From the NCBI GenBank assembly GCA_945869305.1, contig CAMBOH010000012.1, forward strand, positions 1 to 34,245: DNA of 34,245 nt. Reading direction: 5' to 3'. Position numbers and translations under genes: made by a program. The notes below the pieces were generated by a model. That model saw only the letters and a program-made list of their open reading frames with translations, was not told the origin of the DNA and searched no databases. This DNA is from an uncultured bacterium (lineage in GTDB: Bacteria > Bacteroidota > Bacteroidia > Bacteroidales > Bacteroidaceae). Shown one piece after another: positions 24,749 through 34,150 of this stretch (its first letter is position 1; each line of letters begins with the position of its first letter).

Positions 24749-25417
24749 TTACTTGCTCATCTGGATGCCCACATAGAGTCCGTCGTAGTTGTTGAGCAAT
24801 GAGGACAGGGTGGTGATGTTGGAGTTGCTCTTGAGTGCCGACAGGGCCTTCAGCAGGTTGAGCAGCTTGTCGCTCTCGATGAGCAGGCTGAGGTTGTTGC
24901 CCACCCATGCCACACGGGCAGAGTAGGAGGCCATGCCGCCTAGATAGGTCATCTTGATGGTCTTTGTCTTCGTGTCGAGCGTGTAATTGCCGTTCACGGT
25001 GTAGCTGCCGATTTTGGCAGCGTAGGTGTTGTCGCTGTTGAAGGTGTAGGCGCAGGTGTTCGCGTTGATGCCGAATTTGGCGAACTGCGTGTTCAGGTTT
25101 TCTTCAATCTTGGTAGCGGCTACTGCGCCACCAGCCTTGGCCAGCAGGTTCTCGCTCTCGAACACGCAGTCGGCACTGGCGAACTTCCAGGTTCCCTGGA
25201 TGTCGGCCTGTGTGAGGGTAGTGCTGCTTTCGAGCATACCGCTCAGGAGATTGGCGAGCAGTGAGGAGCCCGTTTGCGTTTGGGTGGCTGTAGCAGTCGT
25301 GTTGTTCTGCATGCCTTGGGCCAGCGTGCCCAGCAGGCTGCCGTTTTGTGTGGTTCCACAGCTGGCAAAGAGCAGCGAGGCGGCTGCCATGCCCAGCGAC
25401 AAAGTGTACTTGTTCAT
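24749..25417 (-). CDS. DUF4923-family lipoprotein (lipocalin-like)
   Basis: A 222-aa lipoprotein: signal sequence MNKYTLSLGMAAASLLFASC with C20 as the lipidated residue. A low-complexity Asn/Thr/Gln segment (~30-50) leads to a small beta-barrel-like domain beginning DIQGTWKFASADCVFESENL, with alternating strands (YAAKIGSYTVNGNYTLD, TKTIKMTYLGGM) and a helical, Leu/Ser-rich C-terminal part ending GLYVGIQMSK. The GTWKF start and strand pattern fit the lipocalin-like DUF4923 family that is common in Bacteroidales; no function is established for it. It stands alone, with a promoter-like box upstream and a hairpin after it. Confidence 0.75.
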   Translation of the reverse strand: MNKYTLSLGMAAASLLFASCGTTQNGSLLGTLAQGMQNNTTATATQTQTGSSLLANLLSGMLESSTTLTQADIQGTWKFASADCVFESENLLAKAGGAVAATKIEENLNTQFAKFGINANTCAYTFNSDNTYAAKIGSYTVNGNYTLDTKTKTIKMTYLGGMASYSARVAWVGNNLSLLIESDKLLNLLKALSALKSNSNITTLSSLLNNYDGLYVGIQMSK

Positions 25418-25451
25418 GTGATGTTGTTAATTAAGTCGTTTGATTGCGGTG

Positions 25452-25459
25452 CAAAGTTG
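25452..25459 (-). promoter_or_regulatory. Candidate -7 box of the DUF4923 gene
   Basis: CAACTTTG followed by CA on the - strand is one base off TAnnTTTG. It lies 35 bp upstream of the ATG at 25417. No -33 TTTG is found at the usual spacing. Confidence 0.4.
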
Positions 25460-25636
25460 CAAATAAATCATGAGTCAGCGGGTGTTGCAGGGAAGGAAGT
25501 TTCACTTTGCTGTCCTGAATGATTGCAGTCTGTCTGAACAGAGGGCCTGCAGGTGGTGATGCCTGACCTTTCTCTCGGCTTGTGCTTGTGGCTTGACAAC
25601 GGCAGAAAGGGAAGTCTGCTCTCCCAGTGCTGACGG

Positions 25637-27667
25637 TCAGTCACCCTTGCACGGCAGGGTGAAGCTGTAGCTGACAGGCAGGCGCAGCATCATGCGTGTG
25701 CCGTGAAGGGGGGCCGGCAGGTTGGTGATGTGGAAGCTGGCCTGATAGCGGTTGTATTGGTTCAGTATATGCACGGTGCGTGACAGTATGCGCAGGCCGG
25801 ACCCCGTGTCGCGGCCGGTGCGCCTGATGCGTCCGGGCTCATAGCCTATGCCATTGTCGGTGACACTGATTTCGATGTACTCACCCTTGTGCAGCGCAGC
25901 GATGTGAACCACATCGTCGGCCGACGGCGGACAGAAGGCGTGCTTCAGGGCATTTTCCACCGGAATCTGCAGCGACATGGAGAGCACCTGCAGGGTGTCG
26001 GGTTGCAGCCGGGGGTCTATCTCCCAGGTCACTAAGGGGCGGTTGTAGTGGCTGCGGTGATGGAGTTCGACGTAGCGCTCGACCATTTTCAGCTCATGTC
26101 CCAGCGAGGTGGCCATGCTGTCGGACGATACCAGCGTGCCGCGCAGGAGGTCAATGAACAGGTCCACCTCCTCCTTCAGTTCGGGATGGCGCTGCATCTT
26201 GGGCAGCAGGGCGCCCACGACGTTGAACATGTAGTGGGGCGACATGCGGTTGCGCACGATGTTCATGCGCAGGTTGGCCATCTGTTCCATCTGCTGCTTC
26301 TGCCGCCGCTGGGCATGCCGGCGGTATGCCAGCAGTATGATGACTACGGTGAGGACGACAATGATACCCAGCGAGATGGTGAGGATGATGAGATTCTGCT
26401 GGTAGGCTGTGCGGGCTTTGTAGTCGGCCAAGACCAGCTGCTGGCGGAGCATGGTTGTGTCGCGCGTGAAGCGCTGGCTGAGCTCCTGCACCATGCTGCG
26501 GTTCTGTTCGCTGCTCAGGGTTTTGGCGTAGTGGTTGCTCTTCTCCTGCATTTCGGTGGCCAGCTTCCAGCGTTCGTGTCGCCGGGCATAGAGGGCGAGC
26601 CGGCGGTAGTGGAACATGAGGGTGCGCGGCATGTCGTGAAGGATGGAGTCGGCATTCATGCGCAGCACGGGCAGGGCCTTGTCGGGTTCGCCACGGGCAA
26701 TGTAGAGGTCGGCCTTCAGGCTCATGGCGTTAAATATAAGCTGTTCGGACAGCTGGTGTCTCACGTGGGGGAGGATGGAGTCGTATCGGGCCAGCATCCG
26801 TGCCGCCTGTTTCAGACTGTCCTGCATGAGATAGACCTCGGCCAGGTTGCAATAGGAGATCAGCTCGTTCTTGGGCTGGGCTGTCAGCCGGTTCAGGGCG
26901 GCAGACTGCCTGAAGGCCTGCTTGGCCGGTTCGTAGCGTTCCTGGTAGTAGTAGCAGTTTCCCAGAAAGCTGTAGTAATAAGCCTGGTCGGAGAGGGGAT
27001 AGCTGTCAAGCTTTCGGCCGATGAGGTTGAAGTAGTAGTGGGAGAGCGTGTAGTTGCCCAGTTCCATGTAGACCTGTGCCAGTCCGGTGTAGGTAGCGAG
27101 CCTCAGTGCGGCGTTGTGGAGCGAGTCACACAGGAAGAGGCTCAGGTGGTACTGGTCGGCCGCTTCGACCGGCTTGCCGTTCAGCATGTAGGTGTCGGCC
27201 AGGTTCAGGGAAGTGCGGATGGCGGCATCGGTCTTGGGGAAACGGTCGTAGCACTGCTGTGCCTTCTTGTAGCAGGCGATGGCTTCGTCATATTCGCCGT
27301 GAGTCTGCAGGTTTGTGCCCCGGTGATGCCACAGTTCGCCTTGCAGCCTGTACTGTCCGGGATGCCTCCGGCACCAGTCCTCCACTTGCCGGTAGGCTCG
27401 TTCGGACCGATCGTGTTGTCCGTCCCATTCGAGCGAGGTAGCCTTGAACAGTTCGGTGCGCCACCAGCCGCAACTGTCGGTCAGTAGTCGCTGTATGCTG
27501 TCGAGTTTGCTGTAGGCCAGGGGCGGATTGGTCGTGACCAGGTGCTTGAGTTGCTGGAGTGTGCTGTCGAGCTCTGCTTCTTCGTGTGGCTCTGCCGGCT
27601 TGTGGCAGCCTGTCGCAAGGAGCGTCGCGGCGAGCGTCAGCATCAGGGGTAAGGATTGGAGGGTCAT
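25637..27667 (-). CDS. Lipoprotein-TPR sensor histidine kinase, LytS type
   Basis: A 676-aa hybrid sensor. The N-terminus carries a lipoprotein-like signal (LLATGC, C21). Residues ~35-400 are periplasmic TPR-type helical repeats rich in Tyr (for example GEYDEAIACYKKAQQCY, ERYEPAKQAFRQSAALN). One transmembrane segment follows (about 425-447), then a short basic coiled stretch. The cytoplasmic part is a LytS/YehU-type kinase: H478 in RMSPHYMFNVV is the phosphorylated His, N572 in PVENALKHAF marks the N box, DNGIG (604-608) the G1 box and GSGLRILSR (622-630) the G2 box. Such kinases usually pair with a LytTR response regulator, but none is adjacent. It has its own -7 box at 27832-27839. The ligand is unknown. 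Confidence 0.9.
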   Translation of the reverse strand: MTLQSLPLMLTLAATLLATGCHKPAEPHEEAELDSTLQQLKHLVTTNPPLAYSKLDSIQRLLTDSCGWWRTELFKATSLEWDGQHDRSERAYRQVEDWCRRHPGQYRLQGELWHHRGTNLQTHGEYDEAIACYKKAQQCYDRFPKTDAAIRTSLNLADTYMLNGKPVEAADQYHLSLFLCDSLHNAALRLATYTGLAQVYMELGNYTLSHYYFNLIGRKLDSYPLSDQAYYYSFLGNCYYYQERYEPAKQAFRQSAALNRLTAQPKNELISYCNLAEVYLMQDSLKQAARMLARYDSILPHVRHQLSEQLIFNAMSLKADLYIARGEPDKALPVLRMNADSILHDMPRTLMFHYRRLALYARRHERWKLATEMQEKSNHYAKTLSSEQNRSMVQELSQRFTRDTTMLRQQLVLADYKARTAYQQNLIILTISLGIIVVLTVVIILLAYRRHAQRRQKQQMEQMANLRMNIVRNRMSPHYMFNVVGALLPKMQRHPELKEEVDLFIDLLRGTLVSSDSMATSLGHELKMVERYVELHHRSHYNRPLVTWEIDPRLQPDTLQVLSMSLQIPVENALKHAFCPPSADDVVHIAALHKGEYIEISVTDNGIGYEPGRIRRTGRDTGSGLRILSRTVHILNQYNRYQASFHITNLPAPLHGTRMMLRLPVSYSFTLPCKGD

Positions 27668-27831
27668 GGATAGGTGTTTAAGTCTTCAGGTTCGGTGTCG
27701 GCCTGTATGGGGCGCGGGTGTGTCAGATATAACGTGTGTGGCATGGCCCACTCGGATGGTGTGTGATCAGATGTTCCGCTTTACGACTGCTTGGCCAATC
27801 GGTTGTCCGATGCCTGACACCGAATTGCGTG

Positions 27832-27839
27832 CAAAGGTA
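27832..27839 (-). promoter_or_regulatory. -7 box of the histidine kinase gene
   Basis: TACCTTTG followed by CA on the - strand is an exact TAnnTTTG match. The -33 position is weak (ATCG). The leader to the ATG at 27667 would be about 160 nt, long for this group. Confidence 0.5.
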
Positions 27840-27945
27840 CCATTTATTCTGTGAAGGACGATTGTAGACGCGCCGTTTCGGGGGCTCTCGGGTGCGTGTC
27901 GGCTCGGTTTCGGGTCGGGCGCGCCCCTTGTGCACATAAAAAAGA

Positions 27946-27985
27946 GGCACCCCGGCAAGCAGACAGTGTCGCTTGCCGGGGTGCC
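27946..27985 (-). terminator. Intrinsic terminator of groES-groEL
   Basis: GGCACCCCGGCAAGC and GCTTGCCGGGGTGCC form a perfect 15-bp GC-rich stem around a 10-base loop. On the - strand it is followed directly by TCTTTTTT, a textbook U-tract. It lies 69 bp after the groEL stop. Confidence 0.93.
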
Positions 27986-28054
27986 GGTTAGTCAGATTAT
28001 GTCGTAGGCTCCTATGCGGCCGAGGCCGTTCGGGCCGTGTGTCGGACAGGGGGA

Positions 28055-29698
<1,644 letters not shown>

Positions 29699-29788
29699 TT
29701 ATCGGTTGTTTATGTGTGGTTGTTTGTGCGGCGCGCCTTCCTGTTGCGGGGTGCGTAGGAGTCACGTGCCGCGTGGAAACGGGCGGGG

Positions 29789-30061
29789 TCAGGCCAGCAC
29801 GGCGAGCACGTCGCTCTGGCGCATGATCATGTACTTTTCGCCATCCAGTTCGACTTCGGTTCCGGCATACTTGCCATAGAGCACGCGATCACCGGCCTTG
29901 AGCGTCATTTCTTCGTCCTTGGTGCCATTGCCTACGGCCAGCACTTCGCCCTGCAGGGGCTTTTCCTTGGCTGTGTCGGGGATGATGATGCCACCAGCGG
30001 TTCTTTCTTCTGCAGCGGCGGGCTTGATGAGCACGCGGTCTGCCAACGGTTTGATGTTCAT
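29789..30061 (-). CDS. groES: Co-chaperonin GroES (Hsp10)
   Basis: A 90-aa GroES, the heptameric lid of the GroEL chamber. The family signature at the start ([15 protein letters not shown]) is clear, the mobile-loop region [18 protein letters not shown] (about 18-35) with its GGI(I/L)-type tripeptide that docks on GroEL is intact, and the end ([14 protein letters not shown]) is normal. It precedes groEL in the usual order. The upstream spacer has no CIRCE (HrcA) operator and no obvious TAnnTTTG box close to the gene; a sigma-54-like match lies about 75-90 bp upstream. Confidence 0.98.
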   Translation of the reverse strand: MNIKPLADRVLIKPAAAEERTAGGIIIPDTAKEKPLQGEVLAVGNGTKDEEMTLKAGDRVLYGKYAGTEVELDGEKYMIMRQSDVLAVLA

Positions 30062-30135
30062 GATGAATGATTTATTTGTGATGTTTTGTTGTTTTGATTG
30101 GAGTATACAGCGTTTCGGCTGTCGGTCGCCCTGTA

Positions 30136-30151
30136 AGCCAAAAGCGTGCCA
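30136..30151 (-). promoter_or_regulatory. Sigma-54-like -24/-12 element upstream of groES
   Basis: Read on the - strand the 16 bases are TGGCACGCTTTTGGCT. The sigma-54 consensus is TGGCACG-N4-TTGCW; all positions match except one (G for the second T of TTGC), and the GG and GC dinucleotides are exactly 10 bp apart. Transcription would start near 30125, about 64 nt before groES. No activator site was recognised. Confidence 0.4.
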
Positions 30152-30483
30152 AACCGCTGCGCGGGTCAGTGGTTTTTTGTCTGGGGTAGATAAAAGGGCC
30201 TTTTGTGGGCGCTTCCTGGCCGGTTAGCGACACTTTGTCCTGCCATGTTCCGACCGACTCGGCAGGTATGTTGCCATCTTGAACCCTCGGGGACGAACCA
30301 GTTGGCTGTCCGGACCTTCTGTGGAATCCATGGACATGTTTGGCCCTTGGCGGGCTGGGGTTGTCCTTGGGCCTGCACATTGGCAGGCGACAGAATGGCA
30401 GTCCTGTTTTGGCAAGAGAGGGTACAGGAGGGGGATTCAGTCAGACGGGGGCAGAGGCATTGGTATAAAACGCAACTGTTCAG

Positions 30484-30562
30484 GTTTCGCAGGTTCAATC
30501 AGCGAGCAAAAGCAAGCGTTCAAAGAGCTTGCCGGGCTTTCCCCCGCTCTTTGAACGCTTGT
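30484..30562. repeat. Palindromic intergenic element related to the left-end tandem repeat
   Basis: The first 19 bases, GTTTCGCAGGTTCAATCAG, match 34151-34169 at 17 of 19. Its two arms carry the 15-mer AAGCGTTCAAAGAGC and its complement; the complement arm plus flanks (GGGCTTTC...CGCTCTTTGAACGCTTGT) parallels the tandem repeat at 2-31 (GGGCCTTC...CGCTCCTTAAACGCTTGT). Confidence 0.6.
30513..30561 (-). terminator. Long hairpin after the DUF721 gene
   Basis: CAAGCGTTCAAAGAGC and GCTCTTTGAACGCTTG form a perfect 16-bp stem around a 17-base GC-rich loop, 9 bp after the stop of the DUF721 gene. On the - strand it is followed by CTTTTGC, a modest T-run. It can serve as terminator of the DUF4831-DUF721 transcript. 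Confidence 0.6.
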
Positions 30563-30570
30563 TGACCATT

Positions 30571-30861
30571 TCAGTTAAAGCAGATGTCGGTGATGACTTG
30601 GCTTCCCACCCGCTCGTTGAGTTGTCTGACGAGTTGTGATCGCTGCATGAGCAGCTGGCTGCGCAGTGCCGGCGAGCGCAGCTGTACATACAGCTTCTGG
30701 TTGTAGATGCGCAGGCTTTCGGTGTAGCGCGAGGCCGCCTCGCCCGCCACTTCGGGCCACGACTGCAACAGCCGGTGTTCGTTGAGGGGGGCTTCGAGCT
30801 GCATCTGTCTCAGGTAGCGCAGCAGCACGTCGCCCAACGATTCTTCTTTACGGCGTTCCAT
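30571..30861 (-). CDS. DUF721/DciA-like protein
   Basis: A 96-aa protein of the DUF721 family: MERRKEESLGDVLLRYLRQM at the start, then LLQSWPEVAGEAASRYTESL and YNQKLYVQLRSPALRSQL, the conserved W-x-x-(V/A)-G and (L)-x-V-x-(L)-x-S-x-AL-R patterns. DUF721 includes DciA, which helps load or operate the replicative helicase DnaB in bacteria lacking DnaC. This short form is close to the domain alone. It starts 17 bp after the DUF4831 gene, so the two are co-transcribed, and it is followed by a hairpin. The specific DciA role is inferred from the family. Confidence 0.82.
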   Translation of the reverse strand: MERRKEESLGDVLLRYLRQMQLEAPLNEHRLLQSWPEVAGEAASRYTESLRIYNQKLYVQLRSPALRSQLLMQRSQLVRQLNERVGSQVITDICFN

Positions 30862-30878
30862 GGTTTGAAAGGGAGGGG

Positions 30879-31958
30879 CTACTCGGGACGTTCTGCCTCA
30901 ATGTTGACGATACCACCGGTTACGGGCGACAGCTGGACGTGTGTGGTGAACTTCTTGTTAAACAGTTCGCCGCCCAGGTGCTCTATCTGGCCGAACTGTG
31001 CCATCGGCACGACCTGCTTGGCCCAGACCTCGTCGCCGGAGGTGACACTGAGCTCCACATTGGCTGGCACCACATAGCGCAGGTCGAGCACTTCCTTCTT
31101 CTGCTTCCCGCTGTTGTCCACATACACGGGCTTCACCGAAGGGAGTTTCTGGATGTTCAGCACGAAGGGAGTGCCGGCCGGGTCGTCGACATCCACCATG
31201 CCCAGATACTTGGAGAAGGCGAACAGGGTGGTCTGTCCGGCAGCCTGTTCGGGGCAGATGTCAAACACGAACGTGTGGCGCTCGGAGGTTTTGGTACCCG
31301 TGAAGAGTTCGAGCAAGGCCTTTTCCTGTGTGTCGAGGTTGGCCAGCATGAGGCGCAGCTGTTCGCCGTCCTTAGGCATGAAGTCGGCTTGTCCCTTGGT
31401 GAGCAGGTTTCGGTTTTCGCGAATGTCGTAGATTTCGGCCGCGGTGAGCTCGGCCATCTTTGCCGTACTGCCCGCCAGCAGGATGTCCTGCGTTTTGTAG
31501 TTGGCGCTCTCTAAGGGAGCGGGGTCGAGCTGTTCCACCTTGGCGGCCGACAGCTGCGGTTCGGTATATTCCTGTTCGGCGTTGACTGTCAGCAGCCGTC
31601 CGTCGGGAGTGAGGCTGACCAGTGGGGCCGCCGTCTTGCTGTTCAGCTTGATGGTATATGCTTGGGTGGGGTCCGCCAGGCCGTAGGTTTGCAGTTCGAC
31701 ACCTTCGATGGTCCACTCGTCGGTTTCGGTTAGTGTCACATGGGGCAGGCGCAGGTGGCGGTTGGCGTATTGGCAGTATTCGCCGGGCGTGTAGTGGTGC
31801 TTGACGGCGGTGACGGTCACGTGGACATAAGTGCGTGGCAGGAAATAGGTGATGCCATCGGGCGTAAGGCCCGGTTGGTAAGGAGTGACTTGTGTCTGCG
31901 CATGAGCTGCCGGCAGGGCAAGCAGGGAGGAAAGCGCAAGGGCAAGAATCTGTTTCAT
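30879..31958 (-). CDS. Exported DUF4831-family protein
   Basis: A 359-aa exported protein with a signal peptide (MKQILALALSSLLALPAAHA then QTQ). The mature N-terminus has the pattern GITYFLPRTYVHVTVTA followed by YTPGEYCQYANRHLRLP, which I recognise as the DUF4831 family, common and uncharacterised in Bacteroidales. The middle has a helical segment (AEIYDIRENRNLLTKGQADF) and a region of repeated Leu (LRLMLANLDTQEKALLELF); the C-terminal third is beta-rich. No catalytic motif or lipobox is visible. It lies between the NAD(P)HX repair gene and DUF721 and is transcribed with at least the latter. Confidence 0.8.
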   Translation of the reverse strand: MKQILALALSSLLALPAAHAQTQVTPYQPGLTPDGITYFLPRTYVHVTVTAVKHHYTPGEYCQYANRHLRLPHVTLTETDEWTIEGVELQTYGLADPTQAYTIKLNSKTAAPLVSLTPDGRLLTVNAEQEYTEPQLSAAKVEQLDPAPLESANYKTQDILLAGSTAKMAELTAAEIYDIRENRNLLTKGQADFMPKDGEQLRLMLANLDTQEKALLELFTGTKTSERHTFVFDICPEQAAGQTTLFAFSKYLGMVDVDDPAGTPFVLNIQKLPSVKPVYVDNSGKQKKEVLDLRYVVPANVELSVTSGDEVWAKQVVPMAQFGQIEHLGGELFNKKFTTHVQLSPVTGGIVNIEAERPE

Positions 31959-32074
31959 GTTCGTGGGGCATTAAGGCCGGTGGCCAAGGATTTTCGGTGA
32001 GGGGTGCAAGTGGGCTTGCAGCAGGTAAGGCCCAGGGGAGGCTGCAAACCTGATTGGTGGGACCCTTCCAGGCT

Positions 32075-33616
32075 CTACGCGGAAGGACTTTGCTGCCCTC
32101 TCAGCAGGCGGGCAAAGGCTTCGGGCAGCGCCTGGATGATATCGGAGGAAGTGAGTGAATGTTCGCCGAGCTTTTCGGCCGCAATGTCGCCTGCCAGTCC
32201 GTGCAGGTAGACACCCAGTCGGCAGGCATTTTCGGCAGAGTACTTTTGGGCCAGTAGCGAGAGGATGATGCCGGTGAGCACATCTCCGCTGCCCGCCGTG
32301 CCCATGCCGGAGTTCCCGGTAGGGTTGAAGAACACTTTGCCTTCGGGGGTGCATACGGCGGTATAGTGGCCTTTCAGCACAATGTAGAAGCCGTGCTTGG
32401 TGGCCATGGAGATAGCCTCAAGCAGGATGCTGAACGAATCGGTGTGACAGATGCCCAGCCGTTTCATCTCGCCGGGATGCGGGGTGAACACGCTGTGTTG
32501 CGGCACTTGCTGAATCCAGCCTTTATGGCTTCCCAGTATGTTGATGGCATCGGCATCTATGACCAACGGTGTGGCCGTGTGGCTGATCTGCTCAATGAAG
32601 GCGAGTGCCGTGCGCTTGTCTGTGCCGATGCCAGGTCCGATGGCCAGCGCCTGGAATCCGTTGAGTGGAATAGGTGTTGTGAATATCCTTTCGTCGCCAT
32701 CGTGGTCGATGATGGCTTCGGGCACAGCCAGCTGCAGGATGTCGTTGTTGCATGGCGGCGTGTGGACCGTGACTTTGCCCACCCCCGTGCGCAGGCAGGC
32801 TTTGGCGGCCAAAATGGCTGCACCGGCCATGCCGTATTTGCCTGCAATCAGCAGGGCATTGCCGAACGTGCCTTTGTGTCCGTAGGTCGGACGCGGTTTC
32901 AGCATTTCGCTGATTTCGTGTGCCTCGGTGATGCTGAAGGGTGGCTCCTCTTCATCGGGGCAGTCCGTATACAGGGCGATGTCGAGCAAGTGCAGCTTGC
33001 CCACGTAACATTGGTTGTCGGCCAGAATGTGGGCCAGTTTGGGCAGTCCGATGGCCAGTGTATGTGTGGCCCGCACAATGGCAGAGGGTGTGTTGTAGGT
33101 GTTGTCTTCACACATGAGTCCAGAGGGCATGTCGATGCTGACCACTTCGGCCTCGGAGGCATTGATGAACTTGACCAGAGCGGCAAATCCGCCGCCCAGA
33201 GGCTTGTTGATGCCGATGCCAAACAGGGCGTCAATCACTAAGGTGTGACGGGTGATTTGCGGAGCCTCGAATTGTTGTGAGATTTCGGTGAATGCCACAT
33301 CGGGGCATTCGGCTTGCAGCCGGTCAGCGTTTTTGCGGCAGTCTTCGCTCAGCGAGGCCTGGGTGTTGAAGAGGTAGGCATGAATGTTCTGGTAGCCCTT
33401 GAAGTGCAGCAGGCGGGCCATCGCCAAGCCGTCGCCTCCATTGTTTCCCGGACCTGCAAAGATGACTACAGGACGGTCCTGCTGGGGATACCGGCATTGC
33501 ACAAAGCGGGCTGCTTCGGTTGCGGCACGCTCCATGAGTTCGGTCGAGGTGATGTTGGACTCCTGTATGGTATAGGCTTCGATGGCGCGCATCTGGTGCG
33601 CATTGGGTAGCTTCAT
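32075..33616 (-). CDS. nnr: Bifunctional NAD(P)H-hydrate epimerase / ADP-dependent dehydratase (Nnr)
   Basis: A 513-aa two-domain repair enzyme that restores damaged NAD(P)HX. The N-terminal YjeF epimerase domain (about 1-225; EC 5.1.99.6) has the GPGNNGGDG loop at 55-63 and VIDALFGIG (127-135). The C-terminal ribokinase-like dehydratase domain (about 230-505; EC 4.2.1.136) has YGHKGTFGNALLIAG (245-259), AIGPGIGTD (325-333), FTPHPGEMKRLG (377-388) and the catalytic GTAGSGDVLTG (439-449). All key motifs are intact and the length is typical. The start MKLPNAHQMRAIEAYTI is the usual one. It lies 84 bp after the HAD-like gene and 116 bp before the DUF4831 gene. Confidence 0.97.
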   Translation of the reverse strand: MKLPNAHQMRAIEAYTIQESNITSTELMERAATEAARFVQCRYPQQDRPVVIFAGPGNNGGDGLAMARLLHFKGYQNIHAYLFNTQASLSEDCRKNADRLQAECPDVAFTEISQQFEAPQITRHTLVIDALFGIGINKPLGGGFAALVKFINASEAEVVSIDMPSGLMCEDNTYNTPSAIVRATHTLAIGLPKLAHILADNQCYVGKLHLLDIALYTDCPDEEEPPFSITEAHEISEMLKPRPTYGHKGTFGNALLIAGKYGMAGAAILAAKACLRTGVGKVTVHTPPCNNDILQLAVPEAIIDHDGDERIFTTPIPLNGFQALAIGPGIGTDKRTALAFIEQISHTATPLVIDADAINILGSHKGWIQQVPQHSVFTPHPGEMKRLGICHTDSFSILLEAISMATKHGFYIVLKGHYTAVCTPEGKVFFNPTGNSGMGTAGSGDVLTGIILSLLAQKYSAENACRLGVYLHGLAGDIAAEKLGEHSLTSSDIIQALPEAFARLLRGQQSPSA

Positions 33617-33700
33617 GTTTCAGTGAAAAAACTTCTTGTGGATAGTTTGTATGCAGTGGCGTGGTGGTGAACGTGGGGCCGTTTGCAGCCCGGCAGTGTC

Positions 33701-34126
33701 TCAAAAGAGTTTCCAGCGCGATTTCTTGGGAGGCTGCTGCTGGGCGAACAGCTGCTTGTAATACGCTTCGAAGGAGAGTTTCTTGGTGATGAGCTGATAG
33801 ATGACTCCCCAGTCGGGCATTCCGCCCAGATTGCGGTCGTCGATGAACATGTGCACCTTCAGCTTGCGGCTGTAGTTCGGGTTGTCGGCATTCTCCCTCC
33901 CTTCTTCGTCTGTGTTTTTGTTCACGGCATAGAAGGTGACGCCGCGTTCCTTGCACCACTTCACGGCCTCTTCGAGCAGTTCTCCTTCGCGCACACTCCA
34001 CAAAACCAGCAGGTGTCCGTCTTTCTGCAGCTGGCGCAGGGTAGCTGTGGCAAAGGGGCGTTCTTTGCCGATCTTCGGGTAGGCATGTTCAACGATGGTT
34101 CCGTCAAAGTCAACTGCAATAATCAT
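33701..34126 (-). CDS. Small HAD-like phosphatase
   Basis: A 141-aa protein of the haloacid dehalogenase superfamily. Motif I is AVDFDGTIVEH with D6 as the nucleophile and D8 as the general acid/base; motif II is probably the Ser of LWSVREG; motif IV is FIDDRNLGG, the acidic metal pair. There is no large cap domain, so it should act on a larger or protein-bound substrate, or on small phosphates; the substrate is unknown. The frame is open up to 34159 with ATGs at 34159, 34150 and 34126. The family usually begins directly at (M)xIAVDFDG, and the dispersed repeat begins at 34151, so 34126 is preferred, with 34150 possible. It heads the - strand run towards nnr. Confidence 0.85.
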   Translation of the reverse strand: MIIAVDFDGTIVEHAYPKIGKERPFATATLRQLQKDGHLLVLWSVREGELLEEAVKWCKERGVTFYAVNKNTDEEGRENADNPNYSRKLKVHMFIDDRNLGGMPDWGVIYQLITKKLSFEAYYKQLFAQQQPPKKSRWKLF

Positions 34127-34150
34127 GGTGATGTCGGTTGTTTTACTCAT

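Larger units (their letters stand above)
27668..28054. other. Spacer between groEL and the kinase gene
   Basis: This 387-bp non-coding region holds the groESL terminator (27946-27985) and a -7 box (27832-27839). Short open frames on both strands have no recognisable product. The part 27668-27830 would be the kinase leader; I see no riboswitch or other structure in it. Confidence 0.55.
30062..30570. other. 509-bp spacer upstream of groES
   Basis: This region contains a sigma-54-like site (30136-30151), a repeat-derived element (30484-30562) and a long hairpin next to the DUF721 gene stop. Between 30180 and 30480 there are several short open frames on both strands but no convincing gene, RNA or operator. 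Confidence 0.55.

Noticed and set aside
30072-30500. Several 60-120 codon open frames on both strands upstream of groES
   Set aside because: They overlap each other on both strands, show no domain or signal peptide, and are rich in Arg/Pro/Trp/Cys as expected from non-coding GC-rich sequence.
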